43,644 nt of DNA from Corynebacterium sp. HMSC036D02. GTDB lineage: Bacteria; Actinomycetota; Actinomycetes; Mycobacteriales; Mycobacteriaceae. The translations under genes were made by a program, and so were the position numbers. The stretch covers positions 1 to 43,644 of the forward strand of contig NZ_KV827674.1 of the NCBI RefSeq assembly GCF_001836165.1. Reading direction: 5' to 3'. A model generated the notes under the pieces. It was given only the letters and a program-made list of their open reading frames with translations. It ran no database searches and was not told the origin of the DNA. Shown piece after piece: positions 7,583 through 17,070 of the stretch (within the stretch, counting starts at the first letter, position 1; every line of letters starts with the position of its first letter).

Positions 7583-9217
7583 TTATCCTCCCTTAGTCAC
7601 AGCCAGACGACCAATGACAGCACGAATGTTTTCTTTGTTGGCCTGGTACAGCTCGCCAGGTGATGCGAGCGAGGCGTAGTCACCGATACGCAATGTCCAG
7701 CCAACTTCCTGCCCTGGTTTCGAGGTCCACGTCAACCCACTGACGTAAGCGGCCCAGACGACGCCCCACGCGGTGACACCAATGGTGTCGCCTAGGTCGA
7801 AGTCGCGGCCTGGTAGGTACGGGTCAGGCGAGTCAATGGAGAACTCAGCGCTAATGCCGCCCTCGGTCTCCTGCTTCGCCTGCCATGCTTTCTGCAAAGA
7901 GTCGACTGTGTTGGCCTCGCCCGGCTTGGATATCGCGGTGAAACGTGAGCGCCCGTAGTGGAATTGGCGGTTCTTGTCTACGTACTCGTTGAGGACAAAC
8001 AAGCGGTCTGCGGACAGCTCAGCGAGCAGCTCCCCACCACCCTTAATCGCCTCAGCAATAACCGGGCCAATCCCGGGGATACCCGCCACCATCGCAGCCA
8101 CCAGTGTCTTCACACCAATATTTGCGGCCTTGTTCACAATGTCCGGGGATTTACCACCCACGAGGAAGCGGTGGTCTGTGGACTTGCGTATTTTCACGCT
8201 CGGCGCACACATCAGGGTGTACACCACCCACGGCTTACGCCCGTCCGCATTGCGGACATCCACATCCGCAAACTCCGTCGTCGAGGTGATGAAATCATCG
8301 CTACTAATCGTGCGCTTCAACTGCCGGAAAGCCTGCCCGACGATACCGGCGGCGCCAGTGACTGTGGCCCTGGGGGCGAAGTCAATAATCGTCGTCGGCA
8401 ACGACAGCGTCGTGTAGGACGGGAAAGGCTGCGGGTCGCCCGGCAACCAGAGCCACGCGAAAGGCTGCACACCCGCCGCCGCCCACGTCGCTTTGAGTAG
8501 GTCCCAGGCGTTATCCCACCTGGCAGAGACGATGCACCACTCGGACCGGGTGCCCGACATGACCGGAGAGCAAATCACCGGATGCATCGACGGATTGAAT
8601 CCACGCCACTGGCTAGGTGACGTGTAGCTATCAGTCCATGAAAACATGTTGTCCAGCAGCGACGGCTGCTGATAGCCGATGAGGTTACGGCCAATGAGCT
8701 TACGGCTAACCTTCTCGGCACTGCCGTCCTGCCTGTCCTCCCACTGCAGCTGCACCACCTTCGAGCGGTTCGCCGGGTCCGCCCACAGCGGCAAGTGCTT
8801 TAGGTGCTCCATCGAGTCCACGCCGGACAATTCCACCTCGGCGGGGTTACCCTGCGGGTCGCCACCACGCGGATTAGTCTCAAGGATACGGTAGCAGCGG
8901 CGGCGCAGCCCGGGCCGCTCCACCACGACATGCACAGCGCCGTGGATGAGGGCATCCAACCGGCCACCCTCGTCTAAGCGGCGGAGGTCATCGCGCAGTA
9001 GGTAGTCCACCACGGGGTTGACCACGCCGGGCGAAATCTCACCCGGCAGCGTCATGGACATGTTGCCCACGTCGGCGAAAGTGCCGCCCCACTCAGCGTC
9101 TACCCAGTCCTCAATGTCTAAGACTGGCTCCCAGTTTTTGTCGTACAGGCCGACGTACTGGCCATGGACCCGCATGACGGCCTCACGGGTTGCCTTGTGC
9201 TGCTGCCAATTAACCAC
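7583..9217 (-). CDS. Minor tail protein, Gp37-like baseplate hub
   Basis: 544 residues. The N-terminus (YVGLYDKNWEPVLDIEDW) and the C-terminus with DFDLGDTIGVTAWGVVWAAYVSGLTWT and GWTLRIGDY resemble the siphovirus ReqiPepy6 Gp37-like family, proteins placed after Dit that play the tail-hub (Tal-like) role. A hydrophobic glycine/alanine-rich stretch (VKTLVAAMVAGIPGIGPVIAEAIKGGG) sits near residue 385 and could be a membrane-active segment. Position after tape measure and Dit supports a tail-tip hub. Confidence 0.82.
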   Translation of the reverse strand: MVNWQQHKATREAVMRVHGQYVGLYDKNWEPVLDIEDWVDAEWGGTFADVGNMSMTLPGEISPGVVNPVVDYLLRDDLRRLDEGGRLDALIHGAVHVVVERPGLRRRCYRILETNPRGGDPQGNPAEVELSGVDSMEHLKHLPLWADPANRSKVVQLQWEDRQDGSAEKVSRKLIGRNLIGYQQPSLLDNMFSWTDSYTSPSQWRGFNPSMHPVICSPVMSGTRSEWCIVSARWDNAWDLLKATWAAAGVQPFAWLWLPGDPQPFPSYTTLSLPTTIIDFAPRATVTGAAGIVGQAFRQLKRTISSDDFITSTTEFADVDVRNADGRKPWVVYTLMCAPSVKIRKSTDHRFLVGGKSPDIVNKAANIGVKTLVAAMVAGIPGIGPVIAEAIKGGGELLAELSADRLFVLNEYVDKNRQFHYGRSRFTAISKPGEANTVDSLQKAWQAKQETEGGISAEFSIDSPDPYLPGRDFDLGDTIGVTAWGVVWAAYVSGLTWTSKPGQEVGWTLRIGDYASLASPGELYQANKENIRAVIGRLAVTKGG

Positions 9218-9221
9218 AGGG

Positions 9222-10031
9222 TCACCTCCACGGGCTAAGAAAGCGCGGGGTGACCTCTAGGGTCAGTCCCGCGCCCAACTGGAAACTATTCTTTGTGTGT
9301 GGCTGCAGCGTCTCCCCCACGAGCACGCCACGCAGCGATGACCAGGTTCCGGTGTCGACGTTGCCGTCCTCGTCGGTGACTTGGCCTTGCATGCCGCGCT
9401 CCAAATCAATCCACCGAGTGCCCGGGCCACTACCCAAACTCACGGAAAGACCGCTCGGCAAGGTGAATCTGGTTGAGCGACCGTCCCATTTCAGCCGGAG
9501 TTTCGGGGGCAAGTCGCCGGGAGTCGTCACAGTGACGTTACCGGCGTATGTCCTAACACCCCCAGTCCAGACGCCAGAAAAGTTCTCCCACTTAATCTGG
9601 TCCTCCATAACATGCAACCCCACGAAAGAAGAAGGCAAAGGAGCAGCGTCCGCGAGCACCACCTCAATCTCCGAGGTATGCCCATCACGCCACTCCACCT
9701 TCAACTTCCCCGGAGTCGTATAAGACCACGCCGCACGCCACCGACGAAACGCCACAGACAAATCTTCAGCATCATCAGTAACGAGAACCTTTAGACTGCC
9801 GGAAATCGGCGGGACCTTGAACCCGGTGCGGCGCACACCGTAGCGCGTCACCGTCTCACGGGTCGTATGATCCACCTTTCCCTCACCACCGTCGAAGCCC
9901 TCCGCCAGGAGAAGCACGGACTGCTGCCCACGCTGATGCGGGTCAGCAATCCGAAACTGGTCACCAGAGGGGGCGACCAGGGTAATCGTTATCGGGTCGC
10001 GGTAGATGGACCGCGGGTCGAAGAATTCCAT
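9222..10031 (-). CDS. Distal tail (Dit-like) protein
   Basis: 269 residues, beta-rich. Its position directly after the tape measure (the start overlaps the tape-measure stop) is that of Dit, the hexameric ring joining tail tube to baseplate. The N-terminal half includes SGSLKVLVTDDAEDLSVAFRRWRAAWSYTTPGKL, like actinophage minor tail proteins of this position; the C-terminal half looks like a galectin-type beta fold (VTVTTPGDLPPKLRLKWDG). Function inferred mostly from gene order. Confidence 0.8.
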   Translation of the reverse strand: MEFFDPRSIYRDPITITLVAPSGDQFRIADPHQRGQQSVLLLAEGFDGGEGKVDHTTRETVTRYGVRRTGFKVPPISGSLKVLVTDDAEDLSVAFRRWRAAWSYTTPGKLKVEWRDGHTSEIEVVLADAAPLPSSFVGLHVMEDQIKWENFSGVWTGGVRTYAGNVTVTTPGDLPPKLRLKWDGRSTRFTLPSGLSVSLGSGPGTRWIDLERGMQGQVTDEDGNVDTGTWSSLRGVLVGETLQPHTKNSFQLGAGLTLEVTPRFLSPWR

Positions 10032-13000
10032 TACATTGCACCTCCCCTAGTCGTGCCAGCCACGGCCACGCTCGTGCGGCGCCGCAGCCTTCCCAGTTCC
10101 TCTGTGTTGATGTTGAGCTCGCCCTCAACCTTGTCTACGCGCTGGCGCAGGACTTCCTGACCGTCGAGGTTGATAACCACCGTCGTGCCAGCGCCGCCAT
10201 CCTCGCGCTTCTTCGGCAACTCCTTGTACACAAGGTCATCGAAAGTGCGAGTCTGGTGCGGCGACAGTACACGCTCAGGCTCTATAACGTCCTTCGGCAG
10301 TAGCCCTTTGCCGTAGCCGAGGCCACCGCTGTCGAAGACGGCGCCAGCGCGGCGGGCATCAATGACAGCCCCGACGAGGTCATCATCCTCATGAATGCCG
10401 ATCTGGGCCATACGCCCGTCGTAGTCACCGGTCGTCATCAGATGCTTGTAGGAGGCCACCGGCGAAGCATTCTTAGCCGCGACACCGGTCTTCGCTTTTC
10501 CGCGCTCCTCAACCAGGTTGAGGGTCGCCTTAGCGGCATCCTCACTACGCAAAAGCAGGGAGGTATCCACCATGCCACCGTCGGCACCATCCCACGCGAA
10601 TGAGAACTCCTGGAACGCACCCTTCAGCTGAACCTCCGGCTTAGCTGCAGAACCGCCGCCGCCGAACACGCCGGTCTTGTTGACCAACTCCTCGGCAAGG
10701 CCCATCTGCTGCGCGTAGCGGCCCGGGAAAGCGGAGACCTGAACCTTCTGCGCCGCAGCACCCGGCTCCATGTCCTGCCACTCGAAGGTGTGCAGCTGAC
10801 GGAAGAACATGGCCGCACTCTCGTACGGGTCCATGCGCTGCCACACTTCGCCCCAAGCGCCGTTGTTACGCTGCTGGAACAAACCAACGCTGTCGTAGTC
10901 GGAGCCAACAGCATCGTGACGATACTTGAGCGATTCCGGCACCGCCTTGTTCGCCCACATCTTCATCGGATTACCCGACTCAACAAGCGCCGTAGCCACA
11001 CCAATCTTCGCGCCCTTAGCACCCACACCAAGACGCTTAGCCGCCTCAGCAATCTCACTCGCAAAGAACGACTGACCCCACTCCGCAGTCTTAGCCTTCT
11101 TCTCCGGCTCAATCCGCAGCTGAGCATCCTTAGCAATCGTCGACGGCGCCGCGTTCTTAAGCGCATCGTTCTCAATCGACTGGGCGTTCTTCGCCGCCAC
11201 GCTAGTGCGCGCCTGGTCCCGAACCTCACGGGTGGTGACAATACTGTCCCCGCTCGGTAGGAGATCATTGCCCTTGGTGGTCAGCAGTTTCTTCAGGACA
11301 GAATCCTTCATGCCCAGCATGTCGAAGATGCCGTCTACCGCGAAGTCCAAAATGGACTGGTCGCCCAGGCCCTTCGCCGCGGTAGCCTTGGCCGCATCCT
11401 CCGGGGACAACGCGACCGTGACCGTACTCTCACCAGTGCTACCAGTGGTCTCATCTGCACTCACCGTGACGGGAACGCCGTCAAGGGTCATGCTTGTGCC
11501 GTCCGGCAGCTCATTCTGGGCGAGAATGGTATTCATCTTCGGCGGCTTCGGCGGCTGAATGGTCTTATAGAAGAACTCGTTAAAGTACGAGTCCCACGCG
11601 CCAGCAGCACGACCACCAATCTGACCGTTGCCACGAGCTCCGCCCATCTCCACGTTCGTGCCGTCGGGCAGCGTCGAAGCAGTATGCCCACCAGCCGGGC
11701 CACCATTCTTAAAGCCGATTCGCAGGTCACCCTGCTTACCGCGCCCTCGGTGGAATCCATGTGAGGACAGCCACGCAGCTTCATCACCTGTGAAGAATTT
11801 ACGCGGGAACGGGTTCAGGCCGCTGGCGAGCGCGGCGAAAGCCGACGCGGTGCCGGAGCAATCGCCCCAGTTCGACCCGCCAAACACGTACGGCGCGCCC
11901 TCAAGAGAGCGCGACGCCTGATAGCCATTGACTCGAGCGCCTTCTGCAAAGGCCCGCAAATCCTTAGAGGTGATACCACCCTCGGCGAAGTACTGGGCTC
12001 GTGCGGGGGCTACCTGTGAAGCGGAGCCGGGCTGTATAAGCTGCCCCTTCTTGTCCACGACAGACAAGCCGAAAATATCAGCCGTCTTGGCAAGAATCTG
12101 GGTGGAGCGCTTGCGCTTCGACTTGGCTAGTGGGATGTAGGACTCACCACCGGTTTCCGGCTCAGCCCACACACGCCACTCACCACCCTTAGCGATTTGC
12201 GCCCGGTGGTCCTCACGAGCGCCACCGTTAGCGTAACGCTCAAGTTTGTCGATGCCGCCGTCAATGTAGGCGCGGGTGATTCCACCCTCAGCCATGACGA
12301 CACCGCCGTCCATGAAGCCGAGCATGCCGCGAATCTTGTCCGGCATAATCGAACCAATGGCATTGCCGACCTGACCAAACATGGACTTAATGCCATTAAT
12401 CAGGCCGTTGATGATGTTCTTGCCGGCATTCACCAGCCACGTACCAGCGGAGGCGAAGACACCCTGAATCTTGCTCGGAATCTGGCCGAGCACGCCCATC
12501 ATCTCGCCAATCTTGCCGCGGACGGAGTTGACCATGTTGCCGATGGACTGGGCGAATGCTGCAGCCACTCCCTTCGCTGCCTCAAAAATGGACTTGAAGA
12601 GGTTCATCGCCGTGTTAATAGTGCCGCGCACCACGTTGGAAATGGCGTCACCCATCGACGAGAAACGATTCCCGATGTTCGAGAAATTACCCGTCAACAC
12701 GTCCGCCAAAAGACCAGCAGCGTTGCGGAAGAAATCCCATGCGGGCTTAATGACTCCGCTCCAGATGCTGGAGATGAGCGTGCCCATGGTGCGGAACGCG
12801 CCGCCAATGATGGCCATGAAGATTGGGGCGACAAACGAGCCCACGGCCTGCACCGCCGACATAAAGACAGACAGCGTTGGCTGAATCACCGAGGACCACA
12901 CTGTGGAGATGACACTGCCGACGAACTGCATCCCCGTCCAGATGCCCTGTAGCGCACCCATCACCACGGTGCCCAGCACCTGGAACACCGTGCCCATGAC

Positions 13001-15226
13001 GGACACGACAGGGGCGATCCAGGTCTGATAGAACTGGCCGAAGCCTACCGTGAACTCGCCCCACTTGGCCTTCATAAAGTCCCACGCCACAATGGCGAAG
13101 TCCTTCAGCGCGATGAGTTTGACGCGGAAGAGCTGCAGAAACGTGAAGACGGGAGAGTCCGGGTTCATGCCCAATGCCTGGGCGTAGTCAGTCGTGTCAC
13201 CAGACTTCCAAAAGTCGAGCGCCCCGGAAACAATCTCCTTAACGCGGTCAACCGCCCCGGTGACCTTCTCTACCGTGGCATCCCACGCGCTGGAAACAGT
13301 CTCACTAATCTGGGAAAACACCGGGCCGAACGTGGACTGAACCCAATCAAGGCCTGCCTTGAACTTTTCGACTACCCAATCCCAGCCCGCAGCCAGCGCA
13401 TCGGTAAAGGCAGACCACATCTTGCGGCCCGTCTCCGTCTTCGTGAAAAACGCCCACAGTGCCACACCAACCGCAGCCACCGCGGCGACCACTGCAAGAA
13501 TTGGGGCGATCGCTGCAGCCTGCGCAGCGACATATCCCCACATGGACATCTTCGCAGCGGCAGCGGCACCACTAATCGCGGTAAAAATCGGGGCGACCGC
13601 TGCCAATGTCACAATCGCACCCGCAACGATGCCGATAGCCGCACCCAAAGCAATAAACACCTTCGGGTGCTTACCGACCACCCCGGCGAACTGTGCCGCC
13701 TTCTCAGCCGCTAACGCGAACATCGGCAGCAGGCCCGTACCGATAGCTTCCTTCGCATCATTCAGCTTTGCAGTCGCCACCTGCTGCTTATGCGCAGCGG
13801 TATCAGTCTCGCGAGCAAACTGGCCCTGAGCCGACGACGTTTGCTCCGTCAGCATCTCCAGCAGCGTTTGCGCCTGCGCCTGCTTCGCTGCCTCACCAGT
13901 CAGCTTATCCAGGCCCTTAGCAGCCATACGGGCATTGATGTCAGACTGCTTAATCGACACACCATATTTCTCGATGGGGTCAGCCTCACCACGCATAAGC
14001 GCGTTGACGGATTCAATGGCATCCTTCGTCGACCCGCCGAAAGTAGCCGCCAAGTCGGCAGCCACACCCACAAGGTTCTGAGACTTGTCCGCCACCTCAT
14101 CCATGGGCATGCCCATGTTTTTCAGCATCGCGCCCGTCGACGACGTCAATTCGCGATACTCGCGCCCGGACAGGCCGACCGCCTCAGCCGCACCCTTAGA
14201 CGCGGAGATAATTCCCTGAGCATGGTCCCCAAAGATGGACTCAACGGCACCATACGACTGCTCGGCTTCCGAAGCGTAATCAATTGATTCCTTCGCTATA
14301 AGCCCAATACCACCCAAAGCTGCGGCAGCATGGACCTTGTACTTACCGGCGAAGTCAGCGGCCTTTCCAGCCGCCCCCTTGAAAGAATCCCCCATCTTGT
14401 CGGTCTTAGCTGCAGCATCTTCAGAAGACCGCGCCAAATCCTCCTGCACGGCCTTCAGACCCAGCTCTTTAGCCTTCAAGGTATCTGCAGCGCTCTGCGA
14501 TTCTGCACGAGCGCGCTTCACCTTTCCCTCAGCAGTAGCAACCTGATTATTAGCCGTAGCGGACTGCTTTTGCGCCGCGTTGAATTCCTTCTCCGCAGCT
14601 GCTGCCTGCTTCGAGTTCTCGCCGTAGAGTCGACGGGTACCCATGAGGTTGCCCTCGGCATCCCTGAGTGCATCAGACTTAGCCTTCGCTTTAGCCCGAG
14701 CCTCATCCAGCTCAACCTCAGCGGTGCGAATCTTCGCCGACGCGGTCTGCTGCGACGTGCGGGCATTCGCCAGCTGGTCCTCGGCCCGAGACAATGCGAG
14801 AGACTTCGTCTCCCCGCCATTACGCGCAGCCTCGAGGTTCTTCTCCTCACGAGCCACGCGGACAGCGGCGTCAGACTGCTTATTCTTCGCGGTCTCGAGC
14901 TGCTGCTCCGCCCGCGCCAACTCCGAAGCCTTAGCATTGCCGGAATTACGCAGATTCTCCAGCTTCGCTTCCGCAACACCGACGTCTGACGCCGCCTGGG
15001 CCTCAGCCTTACGCGCCGTCGCGAGCTTAGTGGAGACTTGGGAGACTTTCGCCGCAGACGCCTGCAGCCCACTAGCCATGGACTCACCGGCGCGCTTACC
15101 ACTGGCGGCGAACTCCTTCTCGACAATCTCGCCGCCCTTTTTCGCCGCGCCCGACGCCTCCTTAACCAGCGTGCCGATGAACCCCTTCATCTCAGCATTG
15201 ACTGGTACCCACACGGCATCGGACAT
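10031..15226 (-). CDS. Tape measure protein with two cell-wall hydrolase-like domains
   Basis: 1731 residues, the largest gene. Residues 1-270 are a long alanine-rich coiled coil with repeating units; a middle region has many hydrophobic helices (e.g. VFIALGAAIGIVAGAIVTLA). Further on, GAPYVFGGSNWGDCSGTASAFA with a later GGHTAS matches the Cys and His of NlpC/P60 peptidases. Near the C-terminus, IGVATALVESG and DSVGLFQQR match lytic transglycosylases (catalytic Glu in LVESG). It sets tail length, and the enzyme domains probably help open the wall during DNA entry. Gene length predicts a tail of roughly 250 nm by the usual 1.5 Å per residue rule. Confidence 0.93.
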   Translation of the reverse strand: MSDAVWVPVNAEMKGFIGTLVKEASGAAKKGGEIVEKEFAASGKRAGESMASGLQASAAKVSQVSTKLATARKAEAQAASDVGVAEAKLENLRNSGNAKASELARAEQQLETAKNKQSDAAVRVAREEKNLEAARNGGETKSLALSRAEDQLANARTSQQTASAKIRTAEVELDEARAKAKAKSDALRDAEGNLMGTRRLYGENSKQAAAAEKEFNAAQKQSATANNQVATAEGKVKRARAESQSAADTLKAKELGLKAVQEDLARSSEDAAAKTDKMGDSFKGAAGKAADFAGKYKVHAAAALGGIGLIAKESIDYASEAEQSYGAVESIFGDHAQGIISASKGAAEAVGLSGREYRELTSSTGAMLKNMGMPMDEVADKSQNLVGVAADLAATFGGSTKDAIESVNALMRGEADPIEKYGVSIKQSDINARMAAKGLDKLTGEAAKQAQAQTLLEMLTEQTSSAQGQFARETDTAAHKQQVATAKLNDAKEAIGTGLLPMFALAAEKAAQFAGVVGKHPKVFIALGAAIGIVAGAIVTLAAVAPIFTAISGAAAAAKMSMWGYVAAQAAAIAPILAVVAAVAAVGVALWAFFTKTETGRKMWSAFTDALAAGWDWVVEKFKAGLDWVQSTFGPVFSQISETVSSAWDATVEKVTGAVDRVKEIVSGALDFWKSGDTTDYAQALGMNPDSPVFTFLQLFRVKLIALKDFAIVAWDFMKAKWGEFTVGFGQFYQTWIAPVVSVMGTVFQVLGTVVMGALQGIWTGMQFVGSVISTVWSSVIQPTLSVFMSAVQAVGSFVAPIFMAIIGGAFRTMGTLISSIWSGVIKPAWDFFRNAAGLLADVLTGNFSNIGNRFSSMGDAISNVVRGTINTAMNLFKSIFEAAKGVAAAFAQSIGNMVNSVRGKIGEMMGVLGQIPSKIQGVFASAGTWLVNAGKNIINGLINGIKSMFGQVGNAIGSIMPDKIRGMLGFMDGGVVMAEGGITRAYIDGGIDKLERYANGGAREDHRAQIAKGGEWRVWAEPETGGESYIPLAKSKRKRSTQILAKTADIFGLSVVDKKGQLIQPGSASQVAPARAQYFAEGGITSKDLRAFAEGARVNGYQASRSLEGAPYVFGGSNWGDCSGTASAFAALASGLNPFPRKFFTGDEAAWLSSHGFHRGRGKQGDLRIGFKNGGPAGGHTASTLPDGTNVEMGGARGNGQIGGRAAGAWDSYFNEFFYKTIQPPKPPKMNTILAQNELPDGTSMTLDGVPVTVSADETTGSTGESTVTVALSPEDAAKATAAKGLGDQSILDFAVDGIFDMLGMKDSVLKKLLTTKGNDLLPSGDSIVTTREVRDQARTSVAAKNAQSIENDALKNAAPSTIAKDAQLRIEPEKKAKTAEWGQSFFASEIAEAAKRLGVGAKGAKIGVATALVESGNPMKMWANKAVPESLKYRHDAVGSDYDSVGLFQQRNNGAWGEVWQRMDPYESAAMFFRQLHTFEWQDMEPGAAAQKVQVSAFPGRYAQQMGLAEELVNKTGVFGGGGSAAKPEVQLKGAFQEFSFAWDGADGGMVDTSLLLRSEDAAKATLNLVEERGKAKTGVAAKNASPVASYKHLMTTGDYDGRMAQIGIHEDDDLVGAVIDARRAGAVFDSGGLGYGKGLLPKDVIEPERVLSPHQTRTFDDLVYKELPKKREDGGAGTTVVINLDGQEVLRQRVDKVEGELNINTEELGRLRRRTSVAVAGTTRGGAM

Positions 15227-15235
15227 GACGGCCTC

Positions 15236-15942
15236 CTAAAGCGAGTCGAGATAGTCCAAGACTTCCTCCGGCGAATGGTCGCCAAAGGAGCCATAAGACG
15301 ATTGGTTAACAGGTTTCGACCACGGGAACTGGGGCATGTTGTCAAAAATGGTTTTGCCCTTATCCACACCGGACAAGCCGGTGGCGGCGGTGGCCGTAGC
15401 CCAGAACATGCGCCAGATTTGAGCGTCCGCCAGAGTCCACGGGGTACGCGCCCCGTTCGGGGTTTCCAGCCAGAACGCCGGCGCGTCCGGCGGCAAACCC
15501 TCTAGCAGAACTCGTAGTTTCCGCAGGGTGATGTCCCCGCGGTAGAACTGGCCGAGAACGTCTTTCCCGTAGTGGGCTTCTAGCGACGCTTCCGCGGCTT
15601 CCGGGCCGCCGAACGACGCGAGGAGCGATTCAGTCGAGTACCTTTTCCCGAAGAATCAATATCCTGATTACGCTCCATGTACTCGTTGAACACGAGGAAC
15701 CACAGGTTCGAGGAGCCGCCTGCGGCGAGGAACTTGTCGTACTGCTCATCGCCCATGTACCAGGCGGCAAGGTCAGGCTCCCAATCAATGGCCTGCAGCT
15801 CTTCCTTGTCCTCGTCGGTCAGAGTCAGCGGGTCCTGGAAGTCGTAGGTTTCGCCCTTGAAGTCGAACGGGATTCGGCCCTTGTTGGAGCCGGTAGCTTC
15901 GGCGCGCTGCTCAATGAGGGCGTCAAGATTGATATTGGACAT
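15236..15942 (-). CDS. Tail assembly chaperone, -1 frameshift product (gpGT-like)
   Basis: Reading 100 codons from 15942 and then slipping -1 at GGGAAAA (15643-15649) joins the frame that continues without stop to 15236, giving 235 aa. The shifted part starts RYSTESLLASFGGPEAAEAS and runs through GKDVLGQFYRGDITLRKL to the C-terminus LDYLDSL. In tailed phages the short and frameshifted chaperones bind the tape measure and recruit tail tube protein; gene order (between major tail protein and tape measure) is exactly right. The shifted frame has no good start of its own in this stretch. Confidence 0.88.
15580..15942 (-). CDS. Tail assembly chaperone, short form (gpG-like)
   Basis: 120 residues, starting after an AAAGGGG ribosome site. 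The first 85 residues include FDFKGETYDFQDPLTLTDEDKEEL and WYMGDEQYDKFLAAGG, typical of actinophage gpG-like chaperones; the last 25 residues after the slippery site are very basic (RRSAARKPRKRR), the normal zero-frame ending. Made in excess over the 235-aa form, it should hold the tape measure soluble before tube assembly. Confidence 0.88.
   Translation of the reverse strand: MSNINLDALIEQRAEATGSNKGRIPFDFKGETYDFQDPLTLTDEDKEELQAIDWEPDLAAWYMGDEQYDKFLAAGGSSNLWFLVFNEYMERNQDIDSSGKGTRLNRSSRRSAARKPRKRR
15643..15649 (-). promoter_or_regulatory. Slippery heptamer GGGAAAA for -1 frameshifting
   Basis: In the short chaperone frame the codons are tcG GGA AAA, the X XXY YYZ arrangement. After the slip the ribosome reads on in the -1 frame, open to 15236. 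Placement 67 bases before the zero-frame stop is typical of tail chaperone genes. Confidence 0.85.
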
Positions 15943-15971
15943 GGCTGGTCCCCTTTCAAAAGTCTTAGGGT

Positions 15972-16022
15972 GGCTGGCCCTTTAGTGCGGAAAAGTTTTT
16001 GCGGGGAGCGGGCGGGCCAGCC
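15972..16022. promoter_or_regulatory. Perfect 9-bp inverted repeat between tail tube and chaperone genes
   Basis: GGCTGGCCC (15972-15980) and GGGCCAGCC (16014-16022) are perfect complements around a 33-nt loop, filling most of the 119-bp gap. No clear U tract follows on the minus strand. It could attenuate transcription or stabilise the abundant upstream tail-tube mRNA, lowering chaperone output relative to tube protein. Confidence 0.5.
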
Positions 16023-16061
16023 AATTTTTAGTTCCCGCACCCCTACCCCAAGGAAGGTGAG

Positions 16062-16979
16062 TTAGGCAGCAGTGACGTTGATGGTCAGCTGCTTAGTTGC
16101 CGACAGCTTGCCCGTGTCAGTCGCCTTCACGGTGAAGGTGGACTCTCCGGCAGCGGTCGGCGTGCCGGTGATAGCGCCGGTCGATTCGTTCAAGGACAGG
16201 CCTGCCGGAAGATTTCCGGTGGACACCGCGTAGGTGTACGGAGCTTTGCCGCCCTTGACCGCCACGGTCGCGTTGTACTCCGCGTTCTGCTTACCGGCGG
16301 GCAGCGAGCTCGTGGAGATAGACAGCGGAGTGGAACCGTCCGTAGCTGCGGACGTGTTCGCACCGCCAGTAGCCCACGCGGAGTTCATCTGCCAACGAGC
16401 GGTCTTACCCACACCCTCCGGAAGGGAGGCGTTGTAGTCCTCATAGGATGCCGGGTAGGAGGTGTAGGTGACCTCCAGGCCGAACATCTCGTCCTTCTTG
16501 AAGACCATCGAGCCACGCTCGGTAATCTGCGCATCCAACAGGTCCAGGCGCAGCGCCTTGTCACCATCGACAACATCAATGTGCAGGTGCTCGTGGCCAA
16601 ACTGCGGCAGGGCGTCCTCGTAGAAGGCGAAGGAGCCGTCCCCCTGGTCCTCCAGCGCGTCCTCGGACACGCCAAGGAACTTCGCGAAGTTCTCAATGCC
16701 GGTCTCCCACAGGGTCAGCTTGACGGACTTCACAGCCTTGGTGATGTCGGTGCGGATTGCGGAAACTTCCTGCCAAGGAATGTATTCCTGCTTATCCTCA
16801 TCGAAGCTAATCTCCAGACCGTCCGGGGAGATGTAGCCCAGGTTGTAATGGGTATCGGTGTTGTACTTTTCGCCGAACGGTACCGGTTCGGTGCCGAGGA
16901 CGGAGGAGCGGACAGCTCCGGTCATTCCAACGCGGGCCTTGCGGGCGTTAAAGCCCTCCAGAGTCTTCTGGTCTGCCAT
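16062..16979 (-). CDS. Major tail tube protein with C-terminal Ig-like domain
   Basis: 305 residues. Residues 1-205 are the tube domain (start ADQKTLEGFNARKARVGMTG). From about 218 the sequence LPAGLSLNESTGAITGTPTAAGE with FTVKATDT is a putative Ig (He_PIG) repeat, as seen on many actinophage and lambda-like tube proteins, where it decorates the tail surface. The two parts are joined by a Ser/Thr-rich linker (TSAATDGSTPLSIST). Located before the chaperone genes, as expected. The ribosome site AAAGGAA precedes the ATG. Confidence 0.9.
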   Translation of the reverse strand: MADQKTLEGFNARKARVGMTGAVRSSVLGTEPVPFGEKYNTDTHYNLGYISPDGLEISFDEDKQEYIPWQEVSAIRTDITKAVKSVKLTLWETGIENFAKFLGVSEDALEDQGDGSFAFYEDALPQFGHEHLHIDVVDGDKALRLDLLDAQITERGSMVFKKDEMFGLEVTYTSYPASYEDYNASLPEGVGKTARWQMNSAWATGGANTSAATDGSTPLSISTSSLPAGKQNAEYNATVAVKGGKAPYTYAVSTGNLPAGLSLNESTGAITGTPTAAGESTFTVKATDTGKLSATKQLTINVTAA

Positions 16980-17070
16980 GATGTATTCCTTTCAAAGAAT
17001 GATTGGGCATAGAAAACCCGCCCAGGCCGCACGACCCGAACGGGATGGAAACTTAAGCGACGGTGCTTGT

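Noticed and set aside
15236..15496. Separate 86-residue gene before the tape measure
   Set aside because: The same frame continues upstream without stop to the GGGAAAA slippery site in the chaperone gene, so it is the frameshift extension.
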